A stretch of 49,646 bases of DNA from an uncultured Woeseiaceae bacterium (GCA_945788625.1 CALZMQ010000024.1:1-49646); one strand, 5' to 3'; shown: positions 8,993 to 17,536, counted from the stretch's first letter. Numbers and translations: made by a program. The notes: generated by a model from the sequence alone, not told the origin.

Positions 8993-10456
8993 TTAGCCTC
9001 CGGCTCCTTCGTCTGAGCCCCATAACAACAGTGCCGCGTACGCACGCCACGGCCGCCAGGCCTCCGCGCGGTCCAGGAGTTCGGCCGGTTTGAGCCGCTC
9101 GCGTCCCGGGGCGTCGAACGCGCGCAACAAGCCGAGATCGGATGCGGGAAACGCATCCGGGTACTTCAAAGCACGCATGGCGACGTACTCCGCGGTCCAG
9201 TCGCCTATGCCTTTGATCGCCGTTAGCGCCGCGCGAAATTGCTCCGGCGCCTGCGCCGCGTCGAATACCAGCTGACCGGCGACCGTCGCCTTGGCAACGT
9301 CACGGATTGTCCGGGCCCGACTACCGATGATGCCGAGATTCTCGAGTCGCGCACGCAGCAGGCGCTGCGGCTCCGGAAACAGCCGCTTCGGCGCCGCGTT
9401 AACTCCTTCCACTGCAACATCGACAGGTTCGCCGTATCGTTCGGCGATGCGGCCTGCAAGCGTTGTCGCGGCCTTCACCGAGACCTGTTGCCCGAGAATC
9501 GCACGGACGGTCAACTCGAAGCCGTCCCAGGCGCCGGGAACCCGAATGCCGGGTGCATTCCTCAACAGGCGTCGCAGGACTTCGTCGCCTGACAACACGC
9601 TGCGGACATCGCTCGCGGAGGCATCGAGGTCGAACAGGCTCCGGACTCGCTGCACGACTGTGATCAGTGACTTCGTTCCGATGCCGTGAAGCTGCAGCGA
9701 CAGGTTGCCACCAAAGTCTCGCACGTCAATGATGCCGTGCTCGCCCCCCTGGGAAACGGTCCTGAGGTACCGCCCCTGCTCGACATGCTCTACCCCGGGG
9801 GTGGCTCGCGCCGCAAAGAAACCGAGCAATCGATGCCAGTCGAAGGGAGCGCGATACGGCAGTTGCACAGAGAAGGCGCTCGAGCTGACCGACGTTCCCC
9901 GGCGCCGGCGCAACTCCCTGGGAGTGCGGCCATAGGTCTTCTTGATCGTGTCGTTGAAGCGCCTGACGCTGCCGAATCCGGACGCTATCGAGATGTCCTG
10001 CATCGAGAGCCCTGTCTGGTCGATGAGGTTTTTTGCAAAGTGCAGGCGCTGCGTATGCGCGACCGCCTGCGGGCTTGCGCCGAGGTGCTTGCTGAACAAC
10101 CGTCGCAGGTGACGGCTCGTCACCCCGAGCTTGTCGGCAAGAGCCTCGATATCGCCGTCGTCCAACGCGCCTTCGGCAATCAGGCGCAGCCCACGCTGCA
10201 CGGTTGTCGACGTGCCGGCCCAGGCGGGCGTACCCGGCGCGCATTCGGGACGGCAACGCAGGCACGGCCGAAAGCCCGCCTCGCTGGCAGCGGCGGCGGT
10301 CCTGTAAAAAGTGACGTTCTCACTTTTCGGCGCGTTGGCGGGGCAAATCGGCCGACAGTATATGCCGGTCGTCCTTACGCCCACGAAGAAGCGGCCGTCA
10401 AATCGCGCGTCTCGTGACAGGCGGGCCCGCTCGTAAATGTCGTTCGTGCTCATCAT
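8993..10456 (-). CDS. Ada-type regulator fused to AlkA-type 3-methyladenine DNA glycosylase
   Basis: The 487-residue multidomain protein starts with an Ada N-terminal domain whose four zinc cysteines are Cys34, Cys38, Cys65 and Cys68. Cys34 sits in the position that accepts methyl groups from phosphotriesters. Next comes an AraC-type helix-turn-helix (about 85-190, with SMQDISIASGFGSVRRFNDT), an AlkA N-terminal beta domain (about 205-300), and an HhH-GPD glycosylase domain (about 310-470) with GIGDWTAEYVAMRAL and the downstream SDLGLL holding the likely catalytic Asp. It lacks the C-terminal methyltransferase of E. coli Ada, which the adjacent ogt supplies. AAGGA lies 6 bp before the start. 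It probably activates itself and ogt on methylation damage. Confidence 0.93.
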   Translation of the reverse strand: MMSTNDIYERARLSRDARFDGRFFVGVRTTGIYCRPICPANAPKSENVTFYRTAAAASEAGFRPCLRCRPECAPGTPAWAGTSTTVQRGLRLIAEGALDDGDIEALADKLGVTSRHLRRLFSKHLGASPQAVAHTQRLHFAKNLIDQTGLSMQDISIASGFGSVRRFNDTIKKTYGRTPRELRRRRGTSVSSSAFSVQLPYRAPFDWHRLLGFFAARATPGVEHVEQGRYLRTVSQGGEHGIIDVRDFGGNLSLQLHGIGTKSLITVVQRVRSLFDLDASASDVRSVLSGDEVLRRLLRNAPGIRVPGAWDGFELTVRAILGQQVSVKAATTLAGRIAERYGEPVDVAVEGVNAAPKRLFPEPQRLLRARLENLGIIGSRARTIRDVAKATVAGQLVFDAAQAPEQFRAALTAIKGIGDWTAEYVAMRALKYPDAFPASDLGLLRAFDAPGRERLKPAELLDRAEAWRPWRAYAALLLWGSDEGAGG

Positions 10457-10565
10457 TGCGTGTCCTTCTGAATCGAAGTATACGCTGGCGATGAGTACAG
10501 ACTAGCCAGAATCGGACCTGTATGCGAAAGAAGCCGAGCAGACCCTGTGGCCTGCCCGGCAGCAT

Positions 10566-10591
10566 CAATCGCGGTCGGGTCGCTCCTGCGA
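10566..10591. repeat. 26-bp dispersed repeat, copy 2
   Basis: CAATCGCGGTCGGGTCGCTC followed by CTGCGA, the second copy of the element at 8453-8478. It lies between the Ada/AlkA and peroxiredoxin-glutaredoxin genes. No gene is seen in the 10457-10637 gap. Confidence 0.45.
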
Positions 10592-10637
10592 TATCGACGC
10601 ACGCGGCTCGATTACCCCGAGGCCACGTAGGCCGCTG

Positions 10638-11399
10638 CTACGCCGCGGTACGCGTCTCCGCGGCCTGCCTTTTCTCCAGCCACTCCTCCAGGTCGTCGGT
10701 GCCGCCAATCCGCTGGCCATCGACGAATACCTGTGGGTAGGTGTGCAAGGTCGAAACCGCGCGCAGAGTCTGGTCCGTGTAGTCCCGGTTCAGCACGAGC
10801 TCCTCGAACTCGTAACCGGCGTCGCGCAGCATTCCCTTGGCACGTGCGCAGAACGGGCAGCCTTCGCGTGTGAAGATTGCCACGTCATGCGGCAGCGCGC
10901 CCTGCGGGTCCAGGAATTTGAGCATCGTGTCGGCATCGGACACGTGGAAGGGGTCGCCCGGCTCTTCGGGCTCCACGAACATCTTCTCGATAACGCCGTC
11001 GCGAACCAGCATGGAATAGCGCCATGAGCGCTTGCCGAAGCCGAGATCTTCCTTGCCGACGAGGAGTCCCATTCCGTCGGAGAAATCGCCATTGCCGTCC
11101 GGAAGGAAGGTCACTCTTTCGGCCTTTTGGCTCCGCTGCCATTCGTTCATCACGAACGCATCGTTGACGCTCACGCATATGACGTCGTCGATTCCGTTCG
11201 CTTTGAACTGCGGTACCAGCTGGTTGTATCGCGGCACGTGCGACGACGAGCAGGTTGGTGTAAAGGCTCCGGGCAGCGAGAATACGACCACCGACTTGCC
11301 GGCGAATACGTCGTCGCTCGTGAGATCGACCCATTCGTGCCCGCGTCGCGTCTTGAACGTGACGTCAGGAATTTTGTGGCCTTCTAGATTCTTGAACAT
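10638..11399 (-). CDS. Hybrid peroxiredoxin-glutaredoxin (Prx5-Grx fusion)
   Basis: Glutathione-dependent peroxidase that reduces hydrogen and alkyl peroxides; the fused glutaredoxin recycles the peroxiredoxin. The 253-residue protein has a Prx5-type domain (about 1-160) with [14 protein letters not shown] containing peroxidatic Cys50. A C-terminal glutaredoxin (about 170-245) follows with CPFC at 181-184, TYPQVFVDG and the GG of [12 protein letters not shown]. The layout matches the Haemophilus and Neisseria PGdx enzymes. It is divergent from oxyR with a 107-bp shared promoter region, which strongly suggests OxyR control. Confidence 0.94.
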   Translation of the reverse strand: MFKNLEGHKIPDVTFKTRRGHEWVDLTSDDVFAGKSVVVFSLPGAFTPTCSSSHVPRYNQLVPQFKANGIDDVICVSVNDAFVMNEWQRSQKAERVTFLPDGNGDFSDGMGLLVGKEDLGFGKRSWRYSMLVRDGVIEKMFVEPEEPGDPFHVSDADTMLKFLDPQGALPHDVAIFTREGCPFCARAKGMLRDAGYEFEELVLNRDYTDQTLRAVSTLHTYPQVFVDGQRIGGTDDLEEWLEKRQAAETRTAA

Positions 11400-11506
11400 T
11401 ATTGGTCTCCAGTGTTCGTTGGGTTATCTGACAGGCCAATTCTAGGTATTCAACTGTATTAGATAAAATGGTTTAATTAGTTCACTCTGTTCTGTTTTAT
11501 CGATAT
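11400..11506. promoter_or_regulatory. Shared divergent promoter region of prx-grx and oxyR
   Basis: This AT-rich interval (around 11440-11506) separates the two start codons. OxyR normally binds such divergent regions and represses its own gene while activating the peroxidase. AT-rich half-site-like stretches (TTAGATAAAAT and TTTTATCGATAT) are present, but I cannot assign a full four-box OxyR site by eye. Confidence 0.5.
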
Positions 11507-12397
11507 ATGAAATCACCGACCATCAAACAGCTGAAGTATTTCCTGGCACTGAATGACACCGGCCACTTCGGGCGCGCGGCCGAGCAGTCTTTCGTGTCCC
11601 AGTCGGCCTTCAGCAATGCCATACGGGAACTGGAGACGACGCTGCAGACACAACTCGTCGATCGCACGAATCGTAACGTCACCATTACCGCCGTCGGCCG
11701 CGATGTCGCGGTGCAGGCCCGACTCGTACTTAGGGACCTCGACAGCCTTGTTGAGGTTGCGCAGGGCCAGAATGAACCTTTGACGGGTGAACTTCGGCTC
11801 GGCGTGATTCCGACAATCGCGCCGTTCGTGCTGCCCCGTGCCCTGCGGAAAATTCGCAGGTCGTACCCGGACCTCGATTTGTTGCTGATCGAGGACCAGA
11901 CGCAGCGCGTTTACGAGCGCATGATGGACGGAGATCTCGATCTGTTGCTACTGGCGCTCCCGTGGCAGATGCGCGGTGTCGAGGAGGAAGCCCTGTTCCG
12001 CGACCCGTTCTGCCTCGCCTGCCATGAAAAAACGAAACGCGTCGATCCCGACAACTATCGCTTCAACCGGCTCGACTCCGACAGCATCCTGCTCCTCGAG
12101 GACGGCCACTGCCTCAGGGACCACGCGCTGGCCGCCTGCAAAATCCGCAATACGCAAAAGGTCCGCCGATTCGGCGCCAGCAGCTTGCTGACACTGGTGG
12201 AAATGGTCGACGCAGACCTCGGCATTACCTTTCTTCCCGAGATGGCCCGAGGTTCTTCGATACTCAGAAACACGCGCGTCAGGCTATTCCCGATGCGTGA
12301 GACGAGTTATCGAACCATCGGCCTCGCATGGCGCAAGGGTAGCAGGCGTGCGGCCGAATTCCGTTTGCTGGGCGACTTCTTCAAACCCGCCAAATAG
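11507..12397 (+). CDS. oxyR: LysR-family hydrogen peroxide sensor OxyR
   Basis: Redox-activated transcription factor for peroxide defence. The 296-residue protein has an N-terminal LysR helix-turn-helix (about 6-65, TGHFGRAAEQSFVSQSAFSN). Its effector domain contains EDGHCLRDHALAACK, with Cys202 and Cys211 equivalent to the sensing pair Cys199 and Cys208 of E. coli OxyR. That pair distinguishes it from general LysR regulators. It lies divergent to the peroxiredoxin-glutaredoxin gene, the usual target. No strong Shine-Dalgarno sequence precedes the ATG, consistent with low expression. Confidence 0.95.
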   Translation: MKSPTIKQLKYFLALNDTGHFGRAAEQSFVSQSAFSNAIRELETTLQTQLVDRTNRNVTITAVGRDVAVQARLVLRDLDSLVEVAQGQNEPLTGELRLGVIPTIAPFVLPRALRKIRRSYPDLDLLLIEDQTQRVYERMMDGDLDLLLLALPWQMRGVEEEALFRDPFCLACHEKTKRVDPDNYRFNRLDSDSILLLEDGHCLRDHALAACKIRNTQKVRRFGASSLLTLVEMVDADLGITFLPEMARGSSILRNTRVRLFPMRETSYRTIGLAWRKGSRRAAEFRLLGDFFKPAK

Positions 12398-12482
12398 GGG
12401 CCGCAGCGGCTGGTAGGCAGGATTGCGTATTGTTGACATACGGCCGAAACAGCAACATGGTGGTGGTGAAAGGGGTGCTGCA

Positions 12483-12860
12483 ATGAAACGTACATTTCTC
12501 CTGCTGGCAAGCGCGCTGTTCCTGGTCGCTTGCGCTCACGATGAATCGGACGATTCTCCGGATGTCGGCGAGGCCGCATTCGAGGTAGTCACCACGGCCG
12601 ATGGCGAGGCCGCCTACAACGAACACTGCGCCGGTTGCCACGAAACCGGCATGCTGGGTGCCCCGGTCGCCGGAGAGGAAAGAGACTGGCGCGCCCGGTC
12701 GAAGCTCTGGGATGCGGTGTTGCTCGACCATGCGATCACGGGATACCTGGAGATGCCTGCAAGAGGCGGCCGAACGGATCTGCCCGATGAGATCGTCAAA
12801 GCCGCGGCCGAGTACATGCTCAGAAACACTTTTCCCGACATGCCCGTCGACGAGCGATAG
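12483..12860 (+). CDS. Monohaem c-type cytochrome lipoprotein (cytochrome c5-like)
   Basis: The 125-residue product has a lipoprotein signal (MKRTFLLLASALFLVACAHD, lipobox LVAC). A single haem-binding CAGCH follows near residue 51, preceded by DGEAAYNEHC. The likely axial methionine is in YLEMPARGG, and a C-terminal helix follows. This matches small class I cytochromes of the c5 type that carry electrons in the periplasm. The ATG at 12483 starts the signal peptide; an in-frame ATG at 12423 would add an unlikely hydrophilic extension. It faces the hydrolase gene, with a bidirectional hairpin between them. Confidence 0.88.
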   Translation: MKRTFLLLASALFLVACAHDESDDSPDVGEAAFEVVTTADGEAAYNEHCAGCHETGMLGAPVAGEERDWRARSKLWDAVLLDHAITGYLEMPARGGRTDLPDEIVKAAAEYMLRNTFPDMPVDER

Positions 12861-12916
12861 CAGGATTTAGCGGTCCGATATCACCAACGCTCGGCTGGCT
12901 CACTTTCAGACGAAGA

Positions 12917-12940
12917 AGGGCCCCTCGAACGAGGGGCCCT
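12917..12940. terminator. Bidirectional hairpin between convergent genes
   Basis: The perfect 11-bp stem AGGGCCCCTCG-AA-CGAGGGGCCCT lies between the convergent cytochrome and hydrolase genes. An outer pair, CTTTCAG (12903-12909) and CTGAAAG (12939-12945), could extend the structure. T-runs are weak. Confidence 0.65.
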
Positions 12941-12962
12941 GAAAGATCAGGTACTGCCGCGT

Positions 12963-14267
12963 CTATGGGGCTGGCGGCGGCAGCGGGACGAAGTCCTCGA
13001 CTATGTCGACCCAGGCGCCTTGTCCGTGATCGTCGTCATCATCACAGTCGTCGTCATGATCATGGTCGTCGTCGCGGGAACGTCGTCGATGGCGCTTTTT
13101 ATCGACGAAGTCCTCGACCCATTCGAACAGCGGTACGCCGTTGGCGTCGCCGAGGTAGAAGAGCGGCGTCTGCAATGCCGTGTGGGAATCGTCGCCGCTG
13201 CGAATGAAGCGTTTGTAGCGGTCCGGGTGCGCGGCATTAAGCTCGCCGTGCTCGGAAACGATGAGGCCACGGTAAAGTTCCTGCGTGGGTACCTTGAGGA
13301 AGAAGCGGTTGGTCGAATCGCCGTCTGTCGAATAGAAGGATTCGCGGATACTGCGATCGCGATCGAGCCGCCATTTAATGATGGCCGTGCCCTGCCCCAT
13401 GATGTCGTCGCAATCGGTACAGCTTGCAGGGTAGAACTGGCCGAATAGCCAGTCCGCGGCACGCGCGTTGATTCCGTCGACGTCCAACAGGTTGATGGCG
13501 ACGGGCCCTGCATCGTTGAACACCATCAGGTTCCGCCTGTTGCCATACGCCATGCGCACGAGAAACGGTGCAAAACTCGATGCACCGACGCCACCCGCGC
13601 TCGAACCGGCCACCATTATCGTCTTTGCCCGGCGAAACATGGAGCGGGCTACGTCGACGCCGGCCGTTACGTTGCGGAGCCCCCGGTGAAACCGAATCTG
13701 TGGGCCGGCACCGGGAGGCAAGCCGAAGGCGGCTTCTATGAACGCCTGGAAGGCGGGATCGACGACCGCGTTATCGCCGGAGAACACAGATCCGTCGCAA
13801 TAAGGCATGTAGACAATGGACCAGTCGCCGATCGGATTCGGAAGTACTTCGGCACCGGTGTCAAACCCCTCGCCCCAGATACCCACCGGCGGTGGTGGCG
13901 GCTCCTGTGCCTCCGAAAACAGGTTGCAGTTGTAAAAGTCCTGCCAGCACGCGCCCCCGCCTTGCAACATTATGAGCAGCTTCTTCGGGTTCTGTGCCTT
14001 GGTAAACACAGAATAAGGACTGCCGGTGATGCAGATGGGGCCGTCGTCGAGGCCTGGGTCAAAGGTGTGCTTTGTCCATCCCTGCCCAACGTCCGTCGCA
14101 AACGCCGGTGAGAAGTCACCCACGTATTTCGTGACTCCAGCGCGGACCAGTTCACGTTTCGCCTCGCGATCAAGGCCTTTGCGACGATGGTCGTCGGAGC
14201 CACCGTAGGCGGCTCCGAACGCGGCCAAGAGAAATACACTGACAAGTATGCTGATTGCTCGTTTCAT
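12963..14267 (-). CDS. Secreted Notum/pectin-acetylesterase-like hydrolase with an acidic-histidine tail
   Basis: The 434-residue product begins with a signal peptide (MKRAISILVSVFLLAAFGAAYG). It has the PAE/Notum pattern: oxyanion region LLIMLQGGGACW (about 97-108), nucleophile motif GSSAGG with Ser223, and the late DDSHTALQTPLFY with the catalytic His. Numerous cysteines suit an exported protein. Substrates in the family are O-acetyl or lipid esters on polysaccharides or proteins. The last 40 residues are unusual: an Arg-rich stretch, then a run dominated by Asp and His (HDHDDDCDDDDDHG) that could bind metal ions. The longer reading to 14531 is rejected because the ATG at 14267 starts the signal peptide. 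Confidence 0.82.
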   Translation of the reverse strand: MKRAISILVSVFLLAAFGAAYGGSDDHRRKGLDREAKRELVRAGVTKYVGDFSPAFATDVGQGWTKHTFDPGLDDGPICITGSPYSVFTKAQNPKKLLIMLQGGGACWQDFYNCNLFSEAQEPPPPPVGIWGEGFDTGAEVLPNPIGDWSIVYMPYCDGSVFSGDNAVVDPAFQAFIEAAFGLPPGAGPQIRFHRGLRNVTAGVDVARSMFRRAKTIMVAGSSAGGVGASSFAPFLVRMAYGNRRNLMVFNDAGPVAINLLDVDGINARAADWLFGQFYPASCTDCDDIMGQGTAIIKWRLDRDRSIRESFYSTDGDSTNRFFLKVPTQELYRGLIVSEHGELNAAHPDRYKRFIRSGDDSHTALQTPLFYLGDANGVPLFEWVEDFVDKKRHRRRSRDDDHDHDDDCDDDDDHGQGAWVDIVEDFVPLPPPAP

Positions 14268-14421
14268 GCTGGCTTCGCTCCCGTTTGATTTCTTGACTGT
14301 TTTTTTTCGATGCTTCCCGGTTAGCGTACTCCAAGACAAGCCGGTTGTCCTGATTCGATAATATACCAGACAAAAATCCACTTTTATTGAGCCACTTGTA
14401 GCCCGTGCGGGCGATGTCTCC

Positions 14422-15072
14422 TCAGGACTCGAAGCCGATCTTTTTGTGGGCGCCGTCGCAAAAAGGCTTGTTATCGGAAGCACCGCAGCGGCACAGCGCC
14501 ACCTTCGTACCTTGCCAGGCTGTGCGTCCACTGGCCGACGTTATTGTGACGTTGCCTTTGACGGAAAGCGGCCCATCCTTGAGCGGCGTGACAGTCAGCT
14601 TGCCGCCGCTCTCTTCGAGGTCACTGCCTTTCTCACCGACGGCGCCGTAGTCGCGGAAACCGGCCTCTTCATGGCTGTTGTCGCAAAAAGGCTTGTTCTT
14701 TGACTGCCCGCAGCGACAAAGCGCTGCGCGAAAGGCCAATCCGTTCGCACCGCTTGCCTCTCCGTCGATGGCAAGGTCTCCCTTGAAATAAAGCGGTCCG
14801 CTGTGAGCGACATGAACAGTATTCTCGGCATTGGCCGTTTCCGTCCTTGACCCCTCCTTGTGTTCGAACGTCAACGCACCCGTCGGGCATCTCAGCACCA
14901 CCTCTTCGACCTCGTCGTCGGAGGCGAGATCCGGTTGGCACCACGGTTTGCGGCCACCAGTGAAAAGATCGCCCTGCGCTCGACCGCACTCCCCGATGTG
15001 AATGCAGAGACGGCCGTTCCACATGACGTTCATCGTCTTGCCCGGATACTTGATTGCCTTGTCTTTACTCAT
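14422..15072 (-). CDS. CDGSH iron-sulfur protein with an N-terminal Fer4_19-type domain
   Basis: The 216-residue protein has an N-terminal divergent (4Fe-4S) mono-cluster domain with Cys23, Cys29, Cys45 and Cys62. Two CDGSH zinc-finger-type [2Fe-2S] sites follow. Site one has ligands Cys119, Cys121, Cys130 and His134 (CRCGQSKNKPFCDNSH); site two has Cys194, Cys196, Cys205 and His209 (CRCGASDNKPFCDGAH). It could hold three clusters in one soluble chain. Such proteins are linked to redox or cluster transfer; the partner is unknown. GAGAGGAGAG precedes the start. It stands alone, with short gaps on both sides. Confidence 0.92.
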   Translation of the reverse strand: MSKDKAIKYPGKTMNVMWNGRLCIHIGECGRAQGDLFTGGRKPWCQPDLASDDEVEEVVLRCPTGALTFEHKEGSRTETANAENTVHVAHSGPLYFKGDLAIDGEASGANGLAFRAALCRCGQSKNKPFCDNSHEEAGFRDYGAVGEKGSDLEESGGKLTVTPLKDGPLSVKGNVTITSASGRTAWQGTKVALCRCGASDNKPFCDGAHKKIGFES

Positions 15073-15105
15073 AGTCTCTCCTCTCCAGGATTACGAGGTC
15101 CACCG

Positions 15106-15252
15106 ATGCCAGTCAGTTACACCATCAGTAACTGCGACGATCATATCCGACTGGATGTTTCCGGGGAATATTCCCGTGGCAAAGATGCCGATGAGGCCAA
15201 AGACATCTGCAGACATGCCCTCAGATATCAGCGCCCCGCGCAGGGGCGCTGA
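15106..15252 (+). CDS. Small ORF of 48 residues, possibly a truncated gene
   Basis: It starts MPVSYTISNCDDHIRLDVSG with GAGG 8 bp upstream. The N-terminal part looks like a beta-rich domain start, but the last dozen codons run through the hairpin at 15229-15251, so the frame may be a gene remnant. I recognise no family. Confidence 0.35.
   Translation: MPVSYTISNCDDHIRLDVSGEYSRGKDADEAKDICRHALRYQRPAQGR
15229..15251. terminator. Hairpin downstream of asnA
   Basis: The perfect 9-bp stem CAGCGCCCC-GCGCA-GGGGCGCTG lies 40 bp beyond the asnA stop. There is little T-run on either strand. It may end asnA transcription or be part of a REP-like unit. Confidence 0.5.
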
Positions 15253-15290
15253 TCACTCAACGCTATTCGTCGTAAGACCGCTTCCAGCGC

Positions 15291-16418
15291 TTACTTGAGA
15301 ACGAAAATGTTGTGCTTTTCGCAGACCTCGTGCAGCTGTTGAGGCCACACAGTCGTGCTCACTTCCCCGAGATGCGCTTTCCTGAGCAACAACATCTGGA
15401 CCCTGGACTGGCCGATGCCGCCGCCGATGGAGAGCGGAATTTCGTCGTTCAGGATCATCTGGTGATACGGCTGCGACAACTCGTCCTCACGTTCCGCGAT
15501 CTTCATCTGTTCCTTGAGCGTTTCGGGGGTAACCCTGATACCCATGGACGTCAGTTCGTGCCGGCGTTTGGTAACGTGATTGTAAACGAGGATATCGCCG
15601 TTGAGACCGTGCATCAGTTTGCCGTCCTTCTCGATGGTCGGCGTAACCCAGTCGTCGTAGTCAGCGGCCCGCATTTCGTGCGGGTAGCCGTCATCGAGGA
15701 CCCAGCCGATGCCGTAAATGAACACCGCGCCGTATTCCTCGATGATCTTGGTTTCCCTTTCCTTACGCGGGAGATCCGGGTACCTGGCAAGGATCTCTTC
15801 GGCGTGTATGAAGTGAAGCTCCTCGGGGAGCGGTGGGAAGCGGGGATCCTGGAGTTCCGGATACTTAGCCAAGACCATCTTCTCGGCGCCTGTAATGACC
15901 TTCCAGATCTTTCTCACGATCTGCGTCAGGAACTGGAGATTCCGGTCGTCCGCGGTGATGACGCGCTCCCAGTCCCACTGGTCCACATAACTGCTGTGGT
16001 CGTGGTCGAGAAAGTAGTCTTTTCTCACGGCTCTCATGTCCGTGTTGATCCCTTCGCCGACTTCGCACTCGAATTGTTTGAGCGCCCAACGCTTCCACTT
16101 GGTGGCCGCCTGCACGATGGAGGCGTGCACGGGTTCGTCGATGCCGAGACCGCAATGGAACTCCACCGGCGTACGCGAGCCGTCGCGATCGAGCATATCG
16201 TTCATTCCCGAGGCAACCTCGACGATCAACGGTACCTGTACGAGAAACAGATTCAGTTCTTCGGCGAGACCTTTCTCGATGTACTCCTTGACGTCGTAGA
16301 TGGCCTTTTGCGTGCGCTTTCTGCCCAGCAGCGATTCGTAATCCTTCGGTAGGACCTCGTCGACCTTTTCGTAGGTACTGATACCCGGTCCGGCCAGGTC
16401 TGTTCGTTTGTCCAGCAT
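15291..16418 (-). CDS. asnA: Aspartate--ammonia ligase (asparagine synthetase A)
   Basis: AsnA makes asparagine from aspartate, ammonia and ATP and has a class II aminoacyl-tRNA synthetase-like fold. The 375-residue product contains family segments such as LNLFLVQVPLIVE, the segment RAVRKDYFLDHDHSSYVDQWDWE, the FIYGIGWVLDDG region and the C-terminal IPLSIGGGIGQSRVQMLLL (motif 3-like arginine). It is longer than the 330-residue E. coli enzyme and resembles the longer forms seen outside enterobacteria. I start at the ATG at 16418, preceded by GGGAGG; an in-frame ATG at 16469 lacks such a site. Confidence 0.94.
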   Translation of the reverse strand: MLDKRTDLAGPGISTYEKVDEVLPKDYESLLGRKRTQKAIYDVKEYIEKGLAEELNLFLVQVPLIVEVASGMNDMLDRDGSRTPVEFHCGLGIDEPVHASIVQAATKWKRWALKQFECEVGEGINTDMRAVRKDYFLDHDHSSYVDQWDWERVITADDRNLQFLTQIVRKIWKVITGAEKMVLAKYPELQDPRFPPLPEELHFIHAEEILARYPDLPRKERETKIIEEYGAVFIYGIGWVLDDGYPHEMRAADYDDWVTPTIEKDGKLMHGLNGDILVYNHVTKRRHELTSMGIRVTPETLKEQMKIAEREDELSQPYHQMILNDEIPLSIGGGIGQSRVQMLLLRKAHLGEVSTTVWPQQLHEVCEKHNIFVLK

Positions 16419-16553
16419 TGCCCTGCCTCCCAATATAAGGTGGAACTCATCTTGAATCCGAGAGTGCAATTAAAGGCTTCGCAATGCGCCAGTACCATCG
16501 TGGAAACTACTCTACGGTGCCCCTTTGATCGAAATATCAGCGCAAAATGAACG

Positions 16554-16587
16554 AAAAACGCCCGCCCCGGGTCACCGGGACGGGCGT
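16554..16587 (-). terminator. Rho-independent terminator of the Bax-inhibitor-1 gene
   Basis: On the minus strand a 13-bp stem with one mismatch (ACGCCCGTCCCGG-TGAC-CCGGGGCGGGCGT) is followed by a T5 run. It begins 24 bp beyond the BI-1 stop codon. Confidence 0.85.
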
Positions 16588-16611
16588 CGCTTTCGTGCTT
16601 CGGCGTTGCGC

Positions 16612-17310
16612 TTATTCGCGCGACAGGAAGAACCGCAGCACGTACCAGAGCATCAGCGCTATTGACGCGAACAGCTCCAGCGACGCAGCGATATAGCGGT
16701 CTTCCGGATAGACCTTCAGGATCTTCGACGTGTCGTAGAGGATCGAGGCACCGGCGAGGCCGATCATCGCCATCGAGAAATACGTGCCGAGATGGAAGCC
16801 GATCAGAGAACCCATGACGATGGTGCCGATGGCGATCACGCCGCCCCACAGCAGGAAGGAGCGCAGAAACGAGAAATCGCGCCCGCTGAACATCGCAACG
16901 GCGGACAATACGACAAACGCACCGAGCGTGACCGCGACGGCGTATTGAATGATTCTCGGGTCGACCGCCTTGGCGATGTAGAACATCGGAATGAAGATGA
17001 TCGCTTCTGCCACAACGAAGCTGACAAGTGCTGTGTATTGCGCAGCTTTCGACTCGACTCGATGTGCAACATGGCTCGCAATCCACGACGCGATAATGAA
17101 AGCACCGAGCACGGCAAGCCAGGATTTCTGCAGCATGAACAAGGCGATCTGCTCTGCATAGGGTGTCGAAAACACCCAGAATTCGAGACCGGCGAACAGA
17201 AAAATTGCGCCGAGCAGGTGTGTGTAGGTTCGGTTGATGAACTGTGACCGGTCGGTCCGTTCAATTGCCGGCTGGCCAATCGCCTCCGGCGTCAGGTCTT
17301 CTGCACTCAT
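16612..17310 (-). CDS. Bax inhibitor-1/YccA family membrane protein
   Basis: The 232-residue protein has an N-terminal cytosolic stretch (about 30 residues) and seven hydrophobic segments. The family features include INRTYTHLLGAIFLFAGLEF in the first helix and the region with FSFLRSFLLWGGVIAIG. A late ASILYDTSKI contains the conserved acidic residue of the proton/calcium switch. The protein ends LMLWYVLRFFLSRE. Members may act as calcium leak channels or, as YccA, modulate FtsH. It has its own terminator. The product length is normal for the family. Confidence 0.92.
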   Translation of the reverse strand: MSAEDLTPEAIGQPAIERTDRSQFINRTYTHLLGAIFLFAGLEFWVFSTPYAEQIALFMLQKSWLAVLGAFIIASWIASHVAHRVESKAAQYTALVSFVVAEAIIFIPMFYIAKAVDPRIIQYAVAVTLGAFVVLSAVAMFSGRDFSFLRSFLLWGGVIAIGTIVMGSLIGFHLGTYFSMAMIGLAGASILYDTSKILKVYPEDRYIAASLELFASIALMLWYVLRFFLSRE

Positions 17311-17536
17311 TGCGGAACACTCCTTTGACGAGGGTCCGGCCAGACTAGGGCGAAATCACAGCCGCTGCCGTGAGGCAGCTCTCAGTGATTATTTAACTTA
17401 ACGCAAATTGTGCCGACGTCGTCACAGTTCGAATTGAGAGCGCGAACTCGCCCTGTTTGCCCTGCAGGTGGCGTGCAAGAAGAACCGGACACGTGACGCA
17501 GGAACAGAACGATCGATAGAGCGTCAGAAAAGTACG
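17311..17536. other. Intergenic stretch without a gene
   Basis: Between the BI-1 start and the small ORF downstream of the NTPase gene I see no coding signal. A small stem GCTGCC-GTGA-GGCAGC occurs near 17364-17379, and AT-rich sequence around 17385-17410 may hold the BI-1 promoter. Confidence 0.4.

Noticed and set aside
14268..14531. N-terminal extension of the Notum-like hydrolase
   Set aside because: The ATG at 14267 starts a clear signal peptide; the extension has no coding character.
15312..16352. Rightward 346-codon open frame
   Set aside because: Antisense to asnA, whose family motifs are unmistakable.
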